NCBI RefSeq assembly: GCF_037154075.1
Contig: NZ_JBANRJ010000001.1
Location: forward strand, 1,669,501-1,733,500
Direction: 5' to 3'
Origin: Sphingobium aromaticiconvertens
GTDB lineage: Bacteria; Pseudomonadota; Alphaproteobacteria; Sphingomonadales; Sphingomonadaceae
DNA: 64,000 nucleotides
Within the stretch, counting starts at the first letter, position 1. Each line of letters starts with the position of its first letter. Of the stretch, positions 36,506 to 45,121 are shown piece by piece. The notes under the pieces are model-generated. The model was not told the DNA's origin. It made no database searches and saw only the letters and a list, made by a program, of their open reading frames with translations. A program made the position numbers and the translations under genes.

Positions 36506-39499
36506 TTAGCGGCTCATGCCGCGACTGATGTCGCGTCCGTGATCGAAGGGGATGGAGGATGCGAGGTCGTGGGACAGGCTGCGGCCCGCCTGCTGGCCGA
36601 TCTCAAGCCCCAGCTCCCGGCTGCGCAGGCCCAGCACCGATTCAAGCTGGGCGTCGCGTTCGAGACTTTTCGCCATGCCCGCCATCTGTTGCACGGCACT
36701 TTTCGCGCCCCGGAAATTGCCGTCGCGCACAAGCTCGGCATGATGGCGCTGCAACTGCTGCCACCCTTCGACGAACCGGTCGGCGCGCTGGAACGGGTCC
36801 ATGCGGATTTCGGTCTCTAATTGCATCGCCCGCACGGCGGCCTGGCTGCGCCCCTCGGCGGCCTCGCTGACAAGCTCCGGGCTGCTGCGGAATGCGCTGC
36901 TGAGGTCCGACGAACCTTCGGGGCGGATTGCGTCCAGAGCGTCGCGCGCCCTGTCTAACGCCTCGCGCTGATGCGGCATGGCGTCCAGACCCTGCGCGCG
37001 GGTCTGCTGGATCGCTTGCCATGCCTTGGCATAGCGCTCCACCGCACCGCGCACGCCGCCAGCCCGAAGCGGCTGCGCGTCATGTTCGGGCTGACGCTGG
37101 ACGGCCCGCTCCTGCGCTGGCAGTTCGGCCTTGGGCTGGAAGCCCGCAAAAATGTCGCGTTCCTGCTGCGGCTGCATAATCGGCCGGAAACTGTCGAACA
37201 TCCCCCGCGCCTTCTCGACAATGGGCCTGACGATTTCCGCGATCCGCTCGCCAAAGCTAATGCCGCGACGCTCGGCATATTCCCTTGCGGGGTCGGATTG
37301 TCTGTAATCGGTGGCCATGTCCTTGCCGCGCTCGCGCGAAAGCGTGCGGACAAGCCGGGACTGATCGCGAAAATCGTCGCGGCCATAATGAACCGTCATG
37401 CCGTCGCGATGGCGGGACATGGCGACATAAGCCCCATGCCCATCCATGCCCGGTGTCGCCAGCACATGCGCCCTGGCCACGGTCATGCCCTGCGCTTTGT
37501 GGATGGTGGCGGCATAGCCATGGTCGAGGTCGCGATAATCCTTGGTGTCGAACGATACGGAACGCCCGTCATCGGTGCGGACGGACATATGGCTTTCGTC
37601 CACCTTCTCGATGGTGCCCAGCGTGCCGTTCTTCACCTCCAGGCTGCGCTCGTTGCGGAGGAACATAATGCGGTCGCCGGACGCGAATAGGCGGTCGCCG
37701 CGCTCGGTCTTCACCTGGCGCTCGTCGCCCAATTCGCCCGCATCGCGCATTGCCGCACGCGCCGCCTCGTTGAGGTCGCGCACCTCGGCATTGGTGTGGG
37801 TCAGGATGATGCGGCTGGCGTCCGGGTTGGCCTGCCGCTCGCGATCCCAGCGCTCGACAAGATCGCTGCGCGCGTCTTCGCGCGTCTCGGCTTGATGCAC
37901 CATGCCCTTGTCGGCATAGGCGGCAATGGCCTCGCCAGTCCTGCCCGTGGCCAGATGCCGGGTAGCATCCTGCTGCCATCCTTCATGCTGGCGGCGAACC
38001 TGCGTGATCTCGACGCCGCCATGGCGCTCATGGATCGCGCGGAACGCCGCGCCCGCCTCGATCGACTGCAATTGCTGGGGATCGCCGACAAGAACGACCT
38101 TCGCGCCAACATCGGCGGCATGGGACAGCACGCGCTCCATCTGGCGCGTGCCGACCATGCCCGCCTCGTCGATCACCAGCACGTCGCGGGCACTGAGCAA
38201 ATCGCGGCCCTGCGCCCAGCTATGCTCCATGCTGGCGATGGTGCGCGATGCGATGCCGGAACCGTTCTCCAGTCCCTCGGCGGCGATGCCCGCAAGCGCC
38301 GCGCCGCGAACATTCAGCCCCGCGCTTTCCCACACGTCGCGGGCTACGCCCAACATGGCGCTTTTGCCGGTCCCGGCATAACCCAGCGCCAGTGACAAGC
38401 CGCGCCCGTCCGTTATATGGCGCAGCGCGGCTTCCTGCTCTGCTCCCAGGGCAAGGCCACCACTCTCGGCGGCGCGACTGGCGTAGGTCGCCGCCGCCGA
38501 GAGACCATCGCTCCGGTCCATCGCAAGCCGGTCAGCGGCGCGGCTCATCCGCTGCTCGGTCTCGATCATCTCGCGCGACGTGAACCTATCGTCGCCGCGC
38601 CCGTCCTTGCCCAGGGCAATGAGGTCTGGCGATCCTCTAACCGCGCGCATGGCGGCGTTGAACTGGTCTTGGCCGTCGCTATGCCGGTGAATGAACATCG
38701 CCATGTCGCGGTTGGTAAATGTCGCCTGTTGGTGAGTAATGGCGTCAAGCGCGATGCCGGGATCGGCGATAATGCGTTGGCCATTCTCCCGTGCGATCTC
38801 GCGGTGCATCTCGGCGCGGTCGGCTTCCAGCCCTTGGGCGTCCATCCGGTGCGCGGGACCACCAATCTTGCTTTGCGGCTCAAGGTCTATGCCCTGCTCG
38901 GCAAGGCTGCGGCGGTCGATGCGCGCGTCTATGTCGAGTTCGGCAAGGCGGGCGTTGACGTGGGTCTCCCAGCGTTCGCGCCAGCGCTCGACATTCTCAT
39001 GATCGTTCCACTCGCGCACCTTTGCCCCGAAGCCAGCGGTGCCGTCTTCGCGCTGCACAACCTCGCGCATCGTGAGCATGACATGGGCGTGCGGCTTGGG
39101 CTGGCGATCTGCGCCTATATCCCAATGCACGTTGAGGTCGGCGATCATGCCGCGATCAACAAACTCGGCGGATACGAAGTCACGGGCCAGTTCGATGCCC
39201 TGCGCCTTGGTCATTTCGCGCGGAATTGCGAACTCGACCTCGCGGGCAAGCTGGGCGTCCTTGCGCTTCTCGAATGCCTCGACATCGTTCCAGAGGCGCT
39301 CGCGGTCGCGCCACTGTTCGGGCGCACCTTCGGGCAACATGATTTCGCTATGCTCGACGCCGGACCGGGCGCGGAAATCTTGGGGCCGATCAAGGCGTTC
39401 ATCGTGCAGGCGTTCGCCCGCGCGGTAGGCGGCGGCGGAGACAGCGGAGCGGCCCGCCGCGCGAGAGATGACCTGAACGGAGAAATGGAAGATCGCCAT
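36506..39499 (-). CDS. traA: Ti-type conjugative relaxase/helicase TraA
   Basis: The 997-residue bifunctional protein nicks oriT and unwinds DNA. The N-terminal MobA/MobL domain (residues 1-230) has an early Tyr (SAAAYRAGE) and the metal-binding His cluster PKPHAHVML near residue 137. From about 360 it is a RecD/TraI-like helicase with Walker A GYAGTGKSAML, Walker B VLVIDEAGM, GDPQQLQSI and a C-terminal TIHKAQGMT motif. The final 200 residues are helical. It is transcribed away from the predicted oriT at 39530 and away from traC, the layout seen on Ti plasmids. Confidence 0.95.
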   Translation of the reverse strand: MAIFHFSVQVISRAAGRSAVSAAAYRAGERLHDERLDRPQDFRARSGVEHSEIMLPEGAPEQWRDRERLWNDVEAFEKRKDAQLAREVEFAIPREMTKAQGIELARDFVSAEFVDRGMIADLNVHWDIGADRQPKPHAHVMLTMREVVQREDGTAGFGAKVREWNDHENVERWRERWETHVNARLAELDIDARIDRRSLAEQGIDLEPQSKIGGPAHRMDAQGLEADRAEMHREIARENGQRIIADPGIALDAITHQQATFTNRDMAMFIHRHSDGQDQFNAAMRAVRGSPDLIALGKDGRGDDRFTSREMIETEQRMSRAADRLAMDRSDGLSAAATYASRAAESGGLALGAEQEAALRHITDGRGLSLALGYAGTGKSAMLGVARDVWESAGLNVRGAALAGIAAEGLENGSGIASRTIASMEHSWAQGRDLLSARDVLVIDEAGMVGTRQMERVLSHAADVGAKVVLVGDPQQLQSIEAGAAFRAIHERHGGVEITQVRRQHEGWQQDATRHLATGRTGEAIAAYADKGMVHQAETREDARSDLVERWDRERQANPDASRIILTHTNAEVRDLNEAARAAMRDAGELGDERQVKTERGDRLFASGDRIMFLRNERSLEVKNGTLGTIEKVDESHMSVRTDDGRSVSFDTKDYRDLDHGYAATIHKAQGMTVARAHVLATPGMDGHGAYVAMSRHRDGMTVHYGRDDFRDQSRLVRTLSRERGKDMATDYRQSDPAREYAERRGISFGERIAEIVRPIVEKARGMFDSFRPIMQPQQERDIFAGFQPKAELPAQERAVQRQPEHDAQPLRAGGVRGAVERYAKAWQAIQQTRAQGLDAMPHQREALDRARDALDAIRPEGSSDLSSAFRSSPELVSEAAEGRSQAAVRAMQLETEIRMDPFQRADRFVEGWQQLQRHHAELVRDGNFRGAKSAVQQMAGMAKSLERDAQLESVLGLRSRELGLEIGQQAGRSLSHDLASSIPFDHGRDISRGMSR

Positions 39500-39524
39500 A
39501 GCGACATACCATTTACACTACTGA

Positions 39525-39565
39525 GCGCACGTCGGAACGACGTATAAGCGCGCCCTTCTCGAAAA
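39525..39565. other. Predicted origin of transfer (oriT)
   Basis: Between the divergent traA and traC genes a perfect inverted repeat, ACGTCG (39530-39535) and CGACGT (39539-39544) with a GAA loop, is followed immediately by ATAAGCGCGCCCTT (39545-39558). The latter closely resembles the nick region of RSF1010/Ti-type origins (TAAGTGCGCCCTT class). Hairpin plus nick core next to a MobA-type relaxase is the expected architecture. The exact nick base is inferred, not shown. Confidence 0.78.
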
Positions 39566-39671
39566 TTTCTCGGACGGGACTAGGCGGTGTCAGGCTGTCC
39601 CGGCGACTCTACTGCGCTTGCGGAGAGATTATCTTATCATAGCGCCATCGTCACTCAATGGAGACTTTGCG

Positions 39672-39977
39672 ATGCGCAAGCCCCGCGATTTTGATTCGGA
39701 ACTCAAGTCCCTCGCCGACAAGGCCAAGACGCTTAAAGAGCGGCGTGTCAGGCAACTTGGCGAACTTGTCACGGCCACCGGGGCGGACGCGCTTGATGCC
39801 GATGTCCTGGCTGGAGCGCTGCTCCATGCCGCCACGGTAAAAGACGCCGCAACAAAGGAGGGATGGCGCAAGGCGGGCGCGGCTTTCTTTCTCGGCAAAG
39901 GCGACAAGCCTGCGGGCGGACCTTCTGGCCAGCAAAGCGGCACTCTCCCGCTCGACGGCAGCGCGGCATCGGCTTGA
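39672..39977 (+). CDS. traC: Conjugal transfer protein TraC
   Basis: The 101-residue protein has a basic coiled-coil N-terminus (FDSELKSLADKAKTLKERRVRQLGELV). The conserved TGADALDADVLAGALL segment and a small FFLGKG motif follow. Ti-type TraC assists TraA at oriT. Its ATG at 39672 lies downstream of oriT, divergent from traA; a start at 39618 is unlikely because the added residues are not conserved-looking. TraD follows 22 bases later. Confidence 0.8.
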   Translation: MRKPRDFDSELKSLADKAKTLKERRVRQLGELVTATGADALDADVLAGALLHAATVKDAATKEGWRKAGAAFFLGKGDKPAGGPSGQQSGTLPLDGSAASA

Positions 39978-39999
39978 GGCACGAAAGGCGCGAACCGAC

Positions 40000-40230
40000 A
40001 TGCGGGACTGGGCCGTCGCACGCAGGGAACGCACCCGGCATCTGATCGAATTGGGCGGCCTCGTCGTCAAGGCGGGGCTGGTCGATCTGACCGACGATGA
40101 CCGCACCACGCTCTACGGCGCGTTCCTCACCGTTGCTGACCGGCTGCGCGGCGAGGAACGGGCCAATGCACTTGCCCTCTGGAAGCGCAAAGGCAAGCGG
40201 GCCTTCGAGGCGGAACAGGGCGACGGTTAG
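40000..40230 (+). CDS. traD: Conjugal transfer protein TraD
   Basis: The 76-residue protein matches the small Ti-type TraD family: the basic RTRHLIELGGLVVKAGLVDL is the conserved core and the rest is helical. It is co-transcribed with traC. TraG, the coupling protein that follows traD on Ti plasmids, is absent; the next gene is on the other strand and unrelated. Confidence 0.85.
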   Translation: MRDWAVARRERTRHLIELGGLVVKAGLVDLTDDDRTTLYGAFLTVADRLRGEERANALALWKRKGKRAFEAEQGDG

Positions 40231-41741
40231 CGCGAAACAGACAAGCGCACATTGCTGTCCGGTTGTGCATCATACTCGACCATCGCCGCCATGGGTGGGC
40301 TGCTCTTGTCGCAATAGCGCACGGTGATGAAGTCTTCTCGGATCGCAGGGCACAGGCCGGAGCCATAGAGAATGTCCGCGAGCGCGTCGAAGGTCGTCGC
40401 CTTGGCGCGATAGGCACCGGTCCACCGCACGGTCCAAATGTCATCGTTGGCCTTGACCCGGTAGCCCGCCTTCTGCGCAACGTCCATGACCGCGCCTAAC
40501 ACCGTGTCCGCGCGCACGTCGAAGTCCAGCACGGCGGACAGGTCTGCCGGTTCGGAACGGACGGCCTGTGCGGACTTTACCCGCCATAGCGTTGCCTCCG
40601 CGCCAGCCATGAAGAAGCACAGGCAGACAATCACCAAGGGCAAATGGTCAACCCAGTCCCTGCACCTGTCGGAGCGCCAGAACTGGCGAACGGGACCGAG
40701 CAAATTCCATCGGCCCTGTGGCGGGGCGGCACGTCGCACGATCCGCCATGTCCGTTGCAGCATGTTTGCGGGGCGAGCGGGCCAGGAAAGGGCTATCGCT
40801 GTCGTCGGCTCTCTGGGCGGCGGAAGCATCGACGCAGGCAGGCTTTCGGCAAGCGAAGCCTGATGATCCGCGCAGGCGAACGCTGCCCGTACCTGCAAAA
40901 TCTCCACTCGCGCGAACGCCCATGCCAGTTCCTCGCCCGAAATGCGGTAGGACTGCCCATAGCGTGCTTCGACATAGGCGCGGCGGATGCAGCCGAACGC
41001 GCGCCGCTCGAATCGGGTGTCTCTTGGCCATGCCAGAGACAGGCGCGGGTCCAGCGCTTCCGCCGCCTCGCGCAGTTCATCCAGCGCATGGGTGCGCGGC
41101 GCGTGCAGGCTGATCGACCGCAAGACCGACAGATAGAAATGCTCGCACGCCTGATGCAACATCAGCGCCGCCATCGGCGCATCGCCCCGGTCCCGATAGA
41201 AAGCCGCGCCTGCTAAAAATCCGGTGCCGCGCTCATGCCACCGGATGAACTCCACCGCACCCCGGATAGCCCGTTCCCGCACCGGAAGGCGGTGAGGCTC
41301 TTTCAGCCGCAAGCCCTCCATCTGGTATAGCGCGATGCCCTGTTCGGCGATGGTGACGAAATGAGGGACGCCTTCGACAAGAGCGGCGTTGATCCGCTCA
41401 AGGCTTTCCACCGCCAGCCGCACCGGGCGGGCAATTTCGCCATGCTCCCATGCGCGCCGCAGCCGGTCACGCACCAGTCGCCAGTCGCGTTCGCTGCGGG
41501 CAAGGCGGGGATAGTTGACGACCGCCAGCAGGCGAAATGCTTCCCCCGGCGCTACCTCCTCCCATTCTTTCTCGGAATGGGGACCGTGCAGGATCAGGGT
41601 GAGGATGCGTCCCGCCCGGAAATGTTCGGAGCATCGGCCCTTGGTCGTTTCCTCGAACGCCTCGAAGACGATTGTGGCAACGTGAAGAAGCTCCTCACGG
41701 ATCGGCGCGGGCAGATGCTCGGCATCGGTGCGCAGCATCAT
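40227..41741 (-). CDS. Degenerate nucleotidyltransferase-HEPN protein fused to an STN domain
   Basis: The 504-residue chain joins parts rarely seen together. Residues 1-150 resemble a minimal nucleotidyltransferase, but the GS and Asp-x-Asp catalytic motifs are replaced (LILHGPHSEKEW, FRLLAVVN). Residues about 165-275 form a HEPN domain containing an Arg-x4-His motif (RSISLH), the signature of HEPN ribonucleases. A membrane segment (HLPLVIVCLCFFMAGAEA) lies near residue 395. The end, FDVRADTVLGAVMDVAQKAG onward, resembles an STN domain as found before TonB receptors and secretins. The start ATG overlaps the upstream gene's stop. The HEPN and STN parts would lie on opposite sides of the inner membrane. 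Function unknown; defence or signalling across the membrane are possible. Confidence 0.72.
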   Translation of the reverse strand: MMLRTDAEHLPAPIREELLHVATIVFEAFEETTKGRCSEHFRAGRILTLILHGPHSEKEWEEVAPGEAFRLLAVVNYPRLARSERDWRLVRDRLRRAWEHGEIARPVRLAVESLERINAALVEGVPHFVTIAEQGIALYQMEGLRLKEPHRLPVRERAIRGAVEFIRWHERGTGFLAGAAFYRDRGDAPMAALMLHQACEHFYLSVLRSISLHAPRTHALDELREAAEALDPRLSLAWPRDTRFERRAFGCIRRAYVEARYGQSYRISGEELAWAFARVEILQVRAAFACADHQASLAESLPASMLPPPREPTTAIALSWPARPANMLQRTWRIVRRAAPPQGRWNLLGPVRQFWRSDRCRDWVDHLPLVIVCLCFFMAGAEATLWRVKSAQAVRSEPADLSAVLDFDVRADTVLGAVMDVAQKAGYRVKANDDIWTVRWTGAYRAKATTFDALADILYGSGLCPAIREDFITVRYCDKSSPPMAAMVEYDAQPDSNVRLSVSR

Positions 41742-42382
41742 GGCCGCGCCTCCTGTGGGCGACGTTGGCAACCCTTCGGGCGCGGATGGCCGGTCACGTC
41801 ATGCACGCGATCCACCAAGGCACGCACAAGGGGCGTGATCGTGGCGGGAATGAAGCCGCCCGTGCGGGGCCGGTCTTCCTCCCAATCATGATAATAATAG
41901 CCCCATTTCCAATAGGGCGAGAGAACCACCGCCAGCCGCGCCATGTCGGGGCAATCATGGCCAAAGCCGCAGGCATTGGCGTAGGCCAGCGCCTTGGCGA
42001 TGTCCTGCTTGATGTGACTGGCGTTCCACGCATCGGCAAAGCCGATGTCGAGAAGATAGGCGCACAGGGCCTGCTGGGTCACGAAACCCGCTTGATGCAG
42101 CGCTTCCTTTGCAAATCGCGGCTCGGTGAGGAAATCCGCTTCGAGAGTGGTCATCCACCGTTCCGCATTGTTATAGCGGAAGCGGCTTATGCTTCGGCCC
42201 TCTTTCGTCCGAACAAGTGTCGCGGGTTCATCCTCGTAGCGTTGGTGAAGCGGTGCCAGTGCGCCACCCCAAGGCGAGGCGATTGCCGACGCGGCAACTG
42301 GCGCGATGGTCAATGCGCGCAGCAGGGCGCGGCGCGACGTAGCGATCTTCGAATCACCCAAGAGAGAATCGGATAAAGTCAT
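41738..42382 (-). CDS. Hypothetical exported protein with twin-arginine signal
   Basis: The 214-residue protein starts with SRRALLRALTIAPVAASAIAS, matching a twin-arginine (Tat) signal with a short hydrophobic core and a possible Ala-x-Ala cleavage. The mature part has a Trp/Tyr-rich segment (YWKWGYYYHDWEEDRPRTGGF) and three Cys residues. I do not recognise the family. Its stop overlaps the HEPN/STN start (ATGA), so the two proteins are coexpressed and may act as a periplasmic-cytoplasmic pair. Confidence 0.7.
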   Translation of the reverse strand: MTLSDSLLGDSKIATSRRALLRALTIAPVAASAIASPWGGALAPLHQRYEDEPATLVRTKEGRSISRFRYNNAERWMTTLEADFLTEPRFAKEALHQAGFVTQQALCAYLLDIGFADAWNASHIKQDIAKALAYANACGFGHDCPDMARLAVVLSPYWKWGYYYHDWEEDRPRTGGFIPATITPLVRALVDRVHDVTGHPRPKGCQRRPQEARP

Positions 42383-42541
42383 GGGTCTGCCTTCCTCAGT
42401 TCACTGTCACGGCCGCATCAAAATGCTTTCGCAGCGCTAAGCGGCACCGCTTATAACATAAAAGAAAGGCAATGTTCAATAACCGGCACCGGTTATTCTG
42501 GTTCTGATTGAACAGGTGTCACACGCGGTTACGACGCAAAT

Positions 42542-42709
42542 ATGGGAAGGCCACCGCTCAACGTGAAATCAACCAACATCCGATTGCCCGAAGGTCTGGG
42601 CGAGCGGATTGACAAGCTGGTGGGGCGGCAGCGCCGCGCAGCCTTCATTCGGGAAGTGCTGGAACGGGAAGTCGAGCGGCGCGAGAACGAGCAAGGTAAG
42701 GCTGGTTAA
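42542..42709 (+). CDS. Small ribbon-helix-helix protein
   Basis: A 55-residue protein with the ribbon-helix-helix pattern: a beta strand KSTNIRLPEGL, then a helix GERIDKLVGR and a second helix RAAFIREVLEREVER. Such proteins are DNA-binding repressors or antitoxins. It is transcribed divergently from the HEPN/STN operon across about 160 bases and could regulate it. It is short but codon use and fold pattern are convincing. Confidence 0.75.
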   Translation: MGRPPLNVKSTNIRLPEGLGERIDKLVGRQRRAAFIREVLEREVERRENEQGKAG

Positions 42710-43017
42710 AACGGGCCATTCTTCCTGACCAAATCCCGAAGCTGTCATTGTCGGACAGCCGGTGATGGTCAGGTTCCGTCACAGAGTTTAGGGGCCACCG
42801 CGAACGTGTGAGGTTTACCGCCAAAATCTATGACTGGCGGCGATGCGCCTTTCCTTGCCGTTCGACAGCAATTCGCTGACGCTTGGAAGTGGGCAGCAAA
42901 AATCTGATTGGGCTGCGACTTTCCTGTCGTTCGTGAGAAATGCGTTGAACGGCCGATTTTGCGATGGAAACTGTCTTATGCCTTGGTGCGCAAGGACAAG
43001 TTTGTTACGCTAGAAAC
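42710..43017. other. Interval without a supported gene
   Basis: About 300 bases upstream of the CBASS operon. It contains a CCGCCA/TGGCGG inverted repeat near 42815-42840 and repeated TGTCG-type words, but no reading frame with recognisable coding character. The CBASS promoter should lie here, though I could not pick it out. Confidence 0.5.
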
Positions 43018-44112
43018 ATGGATAAAGAGAAACCGTTGCGCGTCCTGACCATCGATGGGGGAGGAATGCGGGGTATCTACTCCGCAGCGTTTCTTCATGA
43101 GTTGTCGTCACTTTTCGCGAAGAAGAGGGGCTGTAAAGCGTTGGATGTTGGAAAGGGGTTCGATCTTATAGTTGGGACCAGCACAGGAGCGATTGTTGGT
43201 TGCGCATTGGCTGCGGGCGAACCCCTGTCCAAGGTCGTCAAACTTTACCGTGAAAATGGACCTAAGATCTTTCCAGAGCGAGTGCCCTCCTCGACGATGA
43301 AGGTGCTAGGCCAGATGCCACGCCGTGGGGATATAAACCGGCGTGGTGCCGCAGCATTGAAGACCGCACTTACGGCTGTGCTTGGCACCAAGACATTCAA
43401 AGAGATCGAAACATTGCGGGGTATCGCGTTGTCGATACCGGCTGTCGAGATGAGTCAACAACGGGCATGGGTTTTCAAAACCAGTCACTGGGGAGGGACA
43501 CGTGACGATGACACGAAATTGGTCGACGCCTGCATGGCAACGAGCGCCGCTCCGATTTTTCGTTCATTGGCTGCGGTTGATGTAGGCGGTGATCTAGGTG
43601 GTTATAGAGTTTTTGCGGACGGTGGCCTGTGGGCCAACAATCCCGTGCTCGTCGGCTTACTGGACGCGATTAAGATGAACAGTACACGTCCTATCGAGAT
43701 TTTTGCCCTTGGTAGCTATCCAAAGCCTGACGGCGAGCGCATTGCAAAAGCAGACTTGGATCGCGGTTACGGCGACTGGCAATTCGGCGCTAAAGCAGCC
43801 TCCCTCAGTATCGCAGCGCAGGAATTTGCGTTCGACAACATGGCACGCATGTTCGCGAAGGAGTTTACTAATTTAGGTCGACCTATAAGCGTCATACGTT
43901 TCCCAAAAGGCGATCTACGACCGGATATCGTCCCATACCTAGAATTAGACAATTCGTCTGATAAGGCGATGACCGCATTGATCGATCAAGCACGCGCTGA
44001 TGTGAACTTGGCAAAAAGTGCCTGTGACGACACCGCCGATGCAACCGGCCAGATCATCAATAGCCTTTTTGAAAACATGCCGTGCTGGGGGGATGACGCA
44101 AATAATGTTTAA
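43018..44112 (+). CDS. capV: CBASS effector CapV (patatin-like phospholipase)
   Basis: The 364-residue effector degrades membrane phospholipid after binding a cyclic nucleotide, killing the infected cell. It has the patatin motifs: oxyanion loop DGGGMRG (residues 13-19), nucleophile elbow GTSTG (Ser55) and the catalytic Asp in FADGGLW. The ATG at 43018 begins MDKEKPLRVLTIDGG; an in-frame ATG at 42964 adds a non-matching leader. Its stop overlaps the next gene. It is the first gene of the CBASS operon. Confidence 0.92.
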   Translation: MDKEKPLRVLTIDGGGMRGIYSAAFLHELSSLFAKKRGCKALDVGKGFDLIVGTSTGAIVGCALAAGEPLSKVVKLYRENGPKIFPERVPSSTMKVLGQMPRRGDINRRGAAALKTALTAVLGTKTFKEIETLRGIALSIPAVEMSQQRAWVFKTSHWGGTRDDDTKLVDACMATSAAPIFRSLAAVDVGGDLGGYRVFADGGLWANNPVLVGLLDAIKMNSTRPIEIFALGSYPKPDGERIAKADLDRGYGDWQFGAKAASLSIAAQEFAFDNMARMFAKEFTNLGRPISVIRFPKGDLRPDIVPYLELDNSSDKAMTALIDQARADVNLAKSACDDTADATGQIINSLFENMPCWGDDANNV

Positions 44113-45121
44113 TACATCGAAGCAAGTCCGTGGATTTCATGACGAAAAGGTTGCCATCGTCGGAGATGAGCGTGCCAATATGCGCGCCCGCCGAAACAGC
44201 AACCGTAACCGCCTGAAGGCCGGTTTAGTCAGAGACGGAAAGCCAAAACCGCTCGGATCGCATACGCAGGGTTCGTATGCGATGCATACGATGGTCCAGG
44301 ATGACAATCTTGATTATGATATTGATGACGGTCTTTATTTCAAGGCTGACGATCTAGTCGGCGCTCAAGGGGCCTCCATGTCTGCCCTTGACGTACGCAA
44401 GATGGTTTGCGCGGCTGTGCAAGATGACAAATTCAACACGCCGCCAGATGTGCGAACAAATTGCGTACGAGTCTATTACAATGCTGGATATCACGTCGAT
44501 ATTCCAACATATCGACGAATCGAGACTACCAACATTTGGACTAACAAAGTTGAATATAGCTACGAGCTAGCGGGAGCTAGCTGGCGGACGTCCGACGCAA
44601 AGCAGGTCACCGTTTGGTTTCGGGAGACAAACAAGGAGTTGAGCCCGGAGTCGGTTGGCGAGGGCCAGTTCCGGCGCGTTGTCCGATACTTAAAGATGTT
44701 CAGCAAGAGCCGGTCCTCCTGGAAGGGAAAAAATCCGAGCGGGTTTGCGCTTACCAAGTTAGCGTCGGAATGTTTCGTTAGCAGGCTCAACCGCGACGAC
44801 GATGCGCTTCGAAGTACAATGAAGGCTATCGCAGACCGACTTGTATACAATAAGGCGGTGCAGCATCCGGTGGTGGATGAAAACCTTATTTCTGATGGGG
44901 ATCCCCGGCCTACGTATTTTATGGATCGCTTGAATGAGAACCTCGGTCACCTGAATGTTCTGAATGAGGTCGATTGCACTCATGAAAAGGCGATGAAGGC
45001 CTGGGATAAGGTTTTTTGCACAAGCTGGTTTTCTGAGCAACCGCCGGAAGACGGCGACGATGATGGGGAGCCGAAGTCTCCTGTAAATAAGAGCGGAGGC
45101 GGGACGTACGCTACCAGTTAG
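44105..45121 (+). CDS. CBASS CD-NTase (DncV-like cyclic dinucleotide synthase)
   Basis: The 338-residue nucleotidyltransferase makes the cyclic nucleotide alarm, probably 3'3'-cGAMP by relation to DncV. It shows GSHTQGSYAMHT (Gly56-Ser57) and the catalytic DYDIDD (Asp70, Asp72), with a further Asp in YHVDIPTY. The C-terminal tail is disordered-looking and ends GGTYATS. In Cap2-containing systems the CD-NTase C-terminus is the site conjugated to a target, and the glycine-containing tail is consistent with this. The ATG at 44105 overlaps the capV stop; an in-frame ATG at 44093 lies too close to the G-run to use it as ribosome site. Confidence 0.92.
   Translation: MFNTSKQVRGFHDEKVAIVGDERANMRARRNSNRNRLKAGLVRDGKPKPLGSHTQGSYAMHTMVQDDNLDYDIDDGLYFKADDLVGAQGASMSALDVRKMVCAAVQDDKFNTPPDVRTNCVRVYYNAGYHVDIPTYRRIETTNIWTNKVEYSYELAGASWRTSDAKQVTVWFRETNKELSPESVGEGQFRRVVRYLKMFSKSRSSWKGKNPSGFALTKLASECFVSRLNRDDDALRSTMKAIADRLVYNKAVQHPVVDENLISDGDPRPTYFMDRLNENLGHLNVLNEVDCTHEKAMKAWDKVFCTSWFSEQPPEDGDDDGEPKSPVNKSGGGTYATS

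Noticed and set aside
38417..39547. 376-codon plus-strand frame opposite traA
   Set aside because: TraA has clear relaxase and helicase motifs on the minus strand; the plus-strand frame has no recognisable feature.
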